Origin: an uncultured Clostridia bacterium
Lineage (GTDB): Bacteria; Bacillota; Clostridia; UBA1381
Reading direction: 5' to 3'
Assembly (NCBI GenBank): GCA_944392335.1
Contig: CALXWJ010000007.1
Coordinates: forward strand, 1 to 46,807
DNA length: 46,807 nt
The notes under the pieces were generated by a model that worked only from the letters and a program-made list of their open reading frames with translations, searched no databases and was not told the origin of the DNA. The position numbers and the translations under genes are program-made. How positions within the stretch are numbered: position 1 is the stretch's first letter; each line of letters starts with the position of its first letter. Shown one piece after another: positions 43,536-46,807 of this stretch.

Positions 43536-43700
43536 GCTGCCGCATTAAAATCGTATAGGGCCGGTCGATTTTAGATGCAGAACGGACGAAATGCACCCGA
43601 CGGTGTACTTTGTATACTCCGAGTGATGCATTTCGTCCGCAGTGTATGCGGGAAACGCAACGAGTTTTCCACATACGCAATCTGTGCTAAAAGCGGCAGC
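43536..43700. repeat. cloverleaf-like palindromic element
   Basis: The outer stem GCTGCCGC (43536-43543)/GCGGCAGC (43693-43700) encloses three hairpins: TAAAATCG/CGATTTTA (43546-43553/43566-43573), CGGACGAAATGCA/TGCATTTCGTCCG (43583-43595/43627-43639), and GTATGCGGGAAAC/GTTTTCCACATAC (43644-43656/43664-43676, GT wobble). It fills the gap between the DUF6472 and DAHP synthase genes and is more GC-rich than its surroundings. It may be a palindromic mobile element (MITE/REP-like) or a structured RNA. Confidence 0.75.
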
Positions 43701-43714
43701 CCTATCATTTTTTA

Positions 43715-44743
43715 TTATAACAAATCTGCTATATCAAGAATCAATTTTTCGGTTTTAAACCATCCCAGACACGGATCTGTTATGGATTTTCCGTATACAC
43801 CGTCGCCTATCTTCTGTGCACCGTCTTCTATATAGCTTTCAATCATAAAGCCTTTGACCAATTTTTTAATATCGGCTGAATGGCGCATACTGTGAAGTAC
43901 TTCTTTACAAATCCTTATTTGCTCTATATACTGTTTATTGGAATTTGCATGGTTTGCATCAACGATGGCTGCCATATTTTCAGGCTTCTTTTCAGAATAC
44001 ATATCATATAATCTTATTAGGTCTTCATAATGATAATTCGGCTGCGACTGTCCGTGTTTATTTACCGAACCTCTTAAAATCGCATGAGCTAAAGGATTTC
44101 CTTTGGTGTGTACCTCCCAGCCGTTATATATAAAGGTATGGGCATGGCTTGCCGCGATTATTGAGTTCATCATAACGGAATAATCACCGCTTGTAGGGTT
44201 CTTCATCCCCGCAGGTACATCCATTCCGCTTGCCGTCAGTCTATGCTGTTGGTTTTCTACCGATCTTGCTCCTATTGCCACATAAGAAAGCAGATCGGAA
44301 AGATAGGTGTAATTTTCCGGATAAAGCATTTCATCCGCACAAAAAAATCCCGTTTCCTTTATAACCTTTAAATGCAGCTCTCTGATTGCCGTAAGACCCT
44401 TTAACATGTCAGGTCTTTCATTGGGATCGGGTTGATGTACCATCCCTTTATACCCGTCGCCTGTTGTACGCGGTTTATTTGTATAAACTCTCGGAACGAT
44501 TAATATCTTGTCTTTGACCTCTTCTTGTATTCTTGCAAGTCTGTTTGTATAATCAATAACAGAGTCAACATTGTCTGCCGAACACGGTCCTATAATAAGC
44601 AGGAATTTATCGTTTGTACCATAAAATACATCTGCCAACTCCTTATCTCTTACTTTTTTTGCTTCCACAAGGTCAGGAGTTATCGGGAATTGCTCTTTTA
44701 TCTCATCCGCACTCGGAAGCCTACGTTCAAATAACATATGCAT
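43715..44743 (-). CDS. 3-deoxy-7-phosphoheptulonate (DAHP) synthase, class I
   Basis: A 342-residue enzyme condensing phosphoenolpyruvate and erythrose-4-phosphate to DAHP, the first step of aromatic amino-acid synthesis. Seen: LLIIGPCSADN (PEP site), VPRVYTNKPRTTGDGYKG, VAIGARSVENQQHR, MKNPTSGDYSVMMNSIIAASHAH, AAIVDANHANSNKQ and the late metal/substrate region FMIESYIEDGAQ...YGKSITDPCLGW. This is the AroF/AroG/AroH type (class I alpha); E. coli paralogs are feedback-inhibited, and which amino acid controls this one cannot be told. The ATG at 44743 has AAAGGA 9 nt upstream. It is monocistronic. Confidence 0.95.
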   Translation of the reverse strand: MHMLFERRLPSADEIKEQFPITPDLVEAKKVRDKELADVFYGTNDKFLLIIGPCSADNVDSVIDYTNRLARIQEEVKDKILIVPRVYTNKPRTTGDGYKGMVHQPDPNERPDMLKGLTAIRELHLKVIKETGFFCADEMLYPENYTYLSDLLSYVAIGARSVENQQHRLTASGMDVPAGMKNPTSGDYSVMMNSIIAASHAHTFIYNGWEVHTKGNPLAHAILRGSVNKHGQSQPNYHYEDLIRLYDMYSEKKPENMAAIVDANHANSNKQYIEQIRICKEVLHSMRHSADIKKLVKGFMIESYIEDGAQKIGDGVYGKSITDPCLGWFKTEKLILDIADLL

Positions 44744-44894
44744 TTTTATACATCCTTTCCTGATATTTTTACATTATATAATTTTATCACATTACAAAAT
44801 ATTTTACAATAAGCAATAAGAACAAATTTTTTTCATATTTATCTTATTTTACAATCATTTTGTTTTAAACCTTGTTCGACTCTATTCATAAATA

Positions 44895-44969
44895 AAACAA
44901 AAACCGACTGTATCGTGCAATAAGAAACACAAAAATAACCCGTCGATCTCTTATTGAGTACACAATCGG
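44895..44969 (-). terminator. long terminator of cysK
   Basis: Read on the minus strand, CCGATTGTGT...CAATAAGA pairs with TCTTATTG...ACAGTCGG over about 20 bp with few mismatches, followed by TTTTTGTTTT. Confidence 0.75.
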
Positions 44970-44986
44970 AAATAATATATAATATT

Positions 44987-45916
44987 TTAATTAAAATACC
45001 CCGGTGTTGACAAGTATCTCTCTCCCGTATCGGGTAAAAGGGTCACTATGATCTTACCATTATTTTCGGGACGTTTCGCAACCCGCGTGGCTGCATATAC
45101 CGCAGCTCCGGAAGAAATACCGACCAATATTCCTTCTTCTCTTGCCAGTACCCTTCCCGCATCAAATGCATCTTCATCTTCAACGGCAATGATTTCGTCA
45201 TATATTTTTGTATTCAAGGTCTGCGGCACAAAACCAGCCCCGATCCCCTGTATTTTGTGAATTCCGGCGGTACCCTTCGAAAGTACCGGAGAGGCGGCCG
45301 GCTCAACGGCTACTATTTTTATATCCGGATTCTTTGATTTTAAATATTCTCCCACGCCGGATAAAGTACCGCCCGTACCGACACAGGCAACAAATATATC
45401 TACTTTGCCGTCGGTATCTTTCCATATTTCAGGGCCTGTGGTATTTATATGCGCTTTTGGATTTGAAGGGTTTGTAAATTGACTCGGTATAAAGCTTGCG
45501 GGAATTTCCTTTGCAAGCTCCTGCGCTTTTTCGATGGCTCCGGTCATTCCCTTTGCCCCTTCGGTCAATACCAGCTCGGCGCCGTATGCGCTTAGCAGAT
45601 TTCTTCTTTCAATGCTCATTGTTTCCGGCATGGTAAGTATGATTTTATATCCTCTTGATAACCCGACAGCTGCAAGTCCTATCCCTGTATTTCCGCTCGT
45701 AGGTTCTATTATCACCGCTCCCGGTTTTAACACACCCTTTTGTTCCGCGTCATCTATCATTTCCTTCGCGATTCTGTCTTTCACACTTCCGGCCGGATTG
45801 AAATATTCCAATTTTGCTAAAAGTGTAGCTTTCAGATCATTGTTTTTCTCATGGTTTACAAGCTCCAATAACGGCGTATTTCCTACTAAATCAGTAATTT
45901 TTTTGTATATTTTCAT
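44987..45916 (-). CDS. cysK: cysteine synthase (O-acetylserine sulfhydrylase)
   Basis: A 309-residue PLP enzyme making cysteine from O-acetylserine and sulfide. Seen: the Schiff-base lysine in [11 protein letters not shown], the substrate loop [11 protein letters not shown], the phosphate-binding GTGGTLSG and the late [12 protein letters not shown] with the PLP-ring contact region. Length and motifs fit CysK rather than cystathionine beta-synthase. The ATG at 45916 has GTGGAG 6 nt upstream; an in-frame GTG at 45934 overlaps that region. It is monocistronic: consensus promoter at 46087-46115 and a leader of about 165 nt holding hairpin repeat copy D. No T-box or S-box motif was seen. Confidence 0.94.
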   Translation of the reverse strand: MKIYKKITDLVGNTPLLELVNHEKNNDLKATLLAKLEYFNPAGSVKDRIAKEMIDDAEQKGVLKPGAVIIEPTSGNTGIGLAAVGLSRGYKIILTMPETMSIERRNLLSAYGAELVLTEGAKGMTGAIEKAQELAKEIPASFIPSQFTNPSNPKAHINTTGPEIWKDTDGKVDIFVACVGTGGTLSGVGEYLKSKNPDIKIVAVEPAASPVLSKGTAGIHKIQGIGAGFVPQTLNTKIYDEIIAVEDEDAFDAGRVLAREEGILVGISSGAAVYAATRVAKRPENNGKIIVTLLPDTGERYLSTPGYFN

Positions 45917-45963
45917 AATAATCTCCACTTTCACATAACAGTACTCTCGCTGATCACAAATAT

Positions 45964-46008
45964 GCCCCCGCCGCCGGTAACTTGGAAGGACAGCTTGCGC
46001 GCGGTTAT
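45964..46008 (+). repeat. dispersed hairpin repeat, copy D (decayed stem)
   Basis: The tail ACAGCTTGCGCGCGGTTAT matches copy A at 18 of 19 positions, but the right arm of the hairpin is degenerate, so the stem is lost. It lies inside the predicted cysK leader. Confidence 0.65.
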
Positions 46009-46086
46009 ATCGATATCATTCCCTGTTGAATATTCAAATATTCATTAGCTTCGGCATATCTTATTCCATCTGCCGATTGTACATGT

Positions 46087-46115
46087 ATTATACCACCCAT
46101 TTAAAATGTTGTCAA
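46087..46115 (-). promoter_or_regulatory. consensus promoter of cysK
   Basis: Minus strand: TTGACA (46115-46110), 17-bp spacer, TATAAT (46092-46087). Confidence 0.85.
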
Positions 46116-46294
46116 TATATTTTCATTTAAACACCTTTATATCAGCTGCTGCAGCCTATTGTCAAGACTGCCCGCAAAAATACAATTATTAAGTAAAGTC
46201 AGACAATGAATAACCATAATTACCGGATAATGGTTTCCCAAGTATCTGCAATTTTTACCATTCAAAAACAACATGTAATTATCGTTTCGAAAAA
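46116..46294. other. intergenic gap, possible prophage/chromosome boundary
   Basis: No supported gene. The stretch holds CAGCTGCTGCAG and a short CCATAATTACCGGATAATGG inverted repeat. A 45-codon minus-strand reading frame (46274-46137) has no ribosome site. An attachment site could lie here, but I cannot see the second copy. Confidence 0.3.
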
Positions 46295-46328
46295 AAAACG
46301 AAACCTTATAATTTCAAGGTCTCGTTTT
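46295..46328 (-). terminator. terminator after the holin gene
   Basis: AAAACGAAACCTT/AAGGTCTCGTTTT (one mismatch) with a long T-run on the minus strand, 14 bp after the holin stop. Confidence 0.85.
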
Positions 46329-46341
46329 TATATTTCAATAA

Positions 46342-46587
46342 TTAATCTGATATATTGGTATTGAGCTCATTTAAATACTTATCCGCTTTAACGGCATTTT
46401 TCGTGAAACTGTTATTTTTCCACCAGCTCCATGCCGTAACAATTACCTGAACAGCAGCCGACAACGCGGAATATATTTCCTCTTCGCTCCACGGTATCGG
46501 ATTTTTCCCGGCAATCAGCAATATACTGTTAATTGTAGATATAAATAATATTATCGTTCTTATAATAGTCTCTTTTTTAACATGCAT
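46342..46587 (-). CDS. phage holin (SPP1-type)
   Basis: An 81-residue small membrane protein of the SPP1/phi-LC3 type holin group. The first hydrophobic segment (about 8-27, TIIRTIILFISTINSILLIAG) is followed by KNPIPWSEEEIYSALSAAVQVIVTAWSWWKNNSFTKNAVKADKYL, the family phrase with a second membrane segment and a charged C-terminus. Holins permeabilise the membrane to let the endolysin through at the end of phage growth. AAAGGAAAGG lies about 11 nt before the ATG. It follows the XkdX-like gene on the same strand and is followed by a terminator instead of the usual endolysin. Confidence 0.85.
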   Translation of the reverse strand: MHVKKETIIRTIILFISTINSILLIAGKNPIPWSEEEIYSALSAAVQVIVTAWSWWKNNSFTKNAVKADKYLNELNTNISD

Positions 46588-46623
46588 AAAACATGATTCC
46601 TTTCCTTTTTAAGATTTTATTCC

Positions 46624-46761
46624 TTATTCATCCGCCTCATAGTCCTTCCCGCAGATTTCTTTAAACTGCTCCGGGGTGATAACCCCAAGCCCGCAGTATC
46701 TTTTCAGCTGGTCAAGCCTTATGTAGCCTTTGTTGTATCTTGCTCTTATAGTTTTATACAT
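46624..46761 (-). CDS. XkdX-like small phage protein
   Basis: A 45-residue protein, MYKTIRARYNKGYIRLDQLKRYCG...GVITPEQFKEICGKDYEADE. The pattern 'short helix, linker, ITxEQFKEITGxDY' is that of the XkdX/tail-fibre-adjacent small proteins of Firmicutes prophages, usually found between tail and lysis genes; its function is unknown. GGAGGG lies 8 nt before the ATG at 46761. Its start overlaps the stop of the upstream partial gene, the tight packing of phage genes. Confidence 0.72.
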   Translation of the reverse strand: MYKTIRARYNKGYIRLDQLKRYCGLGVITPEQFKEICGKDYEADE

Positions 46762-46807
46762 TGTCCGTCCCTCCCGTCAATATTAAAAGCTCAAGCTCCG
46801 TTATATA
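46754..46807 (-). CDS. C-terminal tip of an upstream phage tail-type gene (partial)
   Basis: The window edge cuts this gene. Only the last 17 codons are visible, YITELELLILTGGTDNV, with the stop TAA at 46754-46756 overlapping the XkdX-like start. Position and the ITELELLI phrase fit the gene that normally precedes xkdX in prophages (tail or tail-fibre). The short stretch allows no more. Confidence 0.5.
   Translation of the reverse strand, partial: YITELELLILTGGTDNV

Noticed and set aside
43575-43835. 86-residue plus-strand reading frame MQNGRNAPDG...
   Set aside because: It runs through the cloverleaf-like palindromic element and then antisense through the 3' end of the DAHP synthase gene; no ribosome site.
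44743-44895. Possible riboswitch or T-box leader of the DAHP synthase gene
   Set aside because: The leader is short and A+T-rich; no conserved box or stable multi-stem fold could be found by eye.
46005-46100. 31-codon minus-strand frame (MGGIIHVQSADGIRYAEANE...) upstream of cysK with coding-like codon use
   Set aside because: Its start lies inside a perfect TTGACA-17-TATAAT promoter, there is no ribosome site, and its stop falls within hairpin-repeat copy D. The promoter reading explains the sequence better.
46137-46274. 45-codon minus-strand frame (MLFLNGKNCRYLGNHY...) between the holin terminator and cysK
   Set aside because: No ribosome binding site, no recognised family, and it is in the lee of a strong terminator. 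It may be a fragment of a decayed element, but there is not enough to call it.

Overview
The window looks like chromosomal DNA of a low-GC, Gram-positive-type member of the Clostridia, probably an anaerobic fibre or glycan degrader of the Oscillospirales/Monoglobus kind. That placement is an inference, not a database result. It rests on A+T-rich DNA, AGGAGG-type ribosome binding sites, many near-perfect TTGACA-17 bp-TATAAT promoters, S-layer homology (SLH) domains, and small families I associate with Clostridia (DUF6062, DUF6472).

Left part (1-24.9 kb): mostly single housekeeping or metabolic units separated by clear promoters and hairpin terminators. In order: a large FAD-dependent oxidoreductase; tRNA-Gly(GCC); a frameshifted zinc-ribbon relic; a DedA membrane protein; a GH123-like (DUF4091) glycosidase with a small LURP-one-related protein behind it; a DUF6062 protein with two Cys/His metal-site repeats; a polyamine ABC importer (potABCD); asnS; a response regulator/histidine kinase pair; an M19 dipeptidase; a class I aminotransferase; a HigBA-like toxin-antitoxin pair under a 38-bp perfect palindrome; an AbrB-like regulator / methionine gamma-lyase-family / EamA transporter operon; and a GH95 fucosidase-type enzyme.

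Centre (24.9-42.2 kb): six consecutive minus-strand genes, more than 17 kb, all encoding exported proteins. In transcription order: a small protein that is only three SLH domains; a GH141-like beta-helix enzyme with lectin/CBM-like modules; a 1,186-residue CBM/LamG/beta-repeat protein; a LamG+SLH protein; a Gly-rich-linker + three-SLH protein; and a giant SGNH esterase. An AraC regulator is divergently transcribed from its head. This reads as a cell-surface glycan-deacylation/binding locus that carries SLH anchors but has no transporter of its own in the window. It is the best candidate here for an undescribed system.

Right part (43.3-46.8 kb): DUF6472 protein, DAHP synthase, cysteine synthase, then the edge of a prophage (holin, XkdX-like protein, C-terminal tip of a tail-type protein).

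Structure beyond genes: (i) a four-copy dispersed hairpin repeat with a conserved tail, all copies in the same orientation, two of them 2-10 bp beyond minus-strand stop codons; (ii) a ~165-bp cloverleaf-like element between DUF6472 and DAHP synthase; (iii) direct TTCTTAA repeats at the response-regulator promoter; (iv) several operator-like inverted repeats at promoters.
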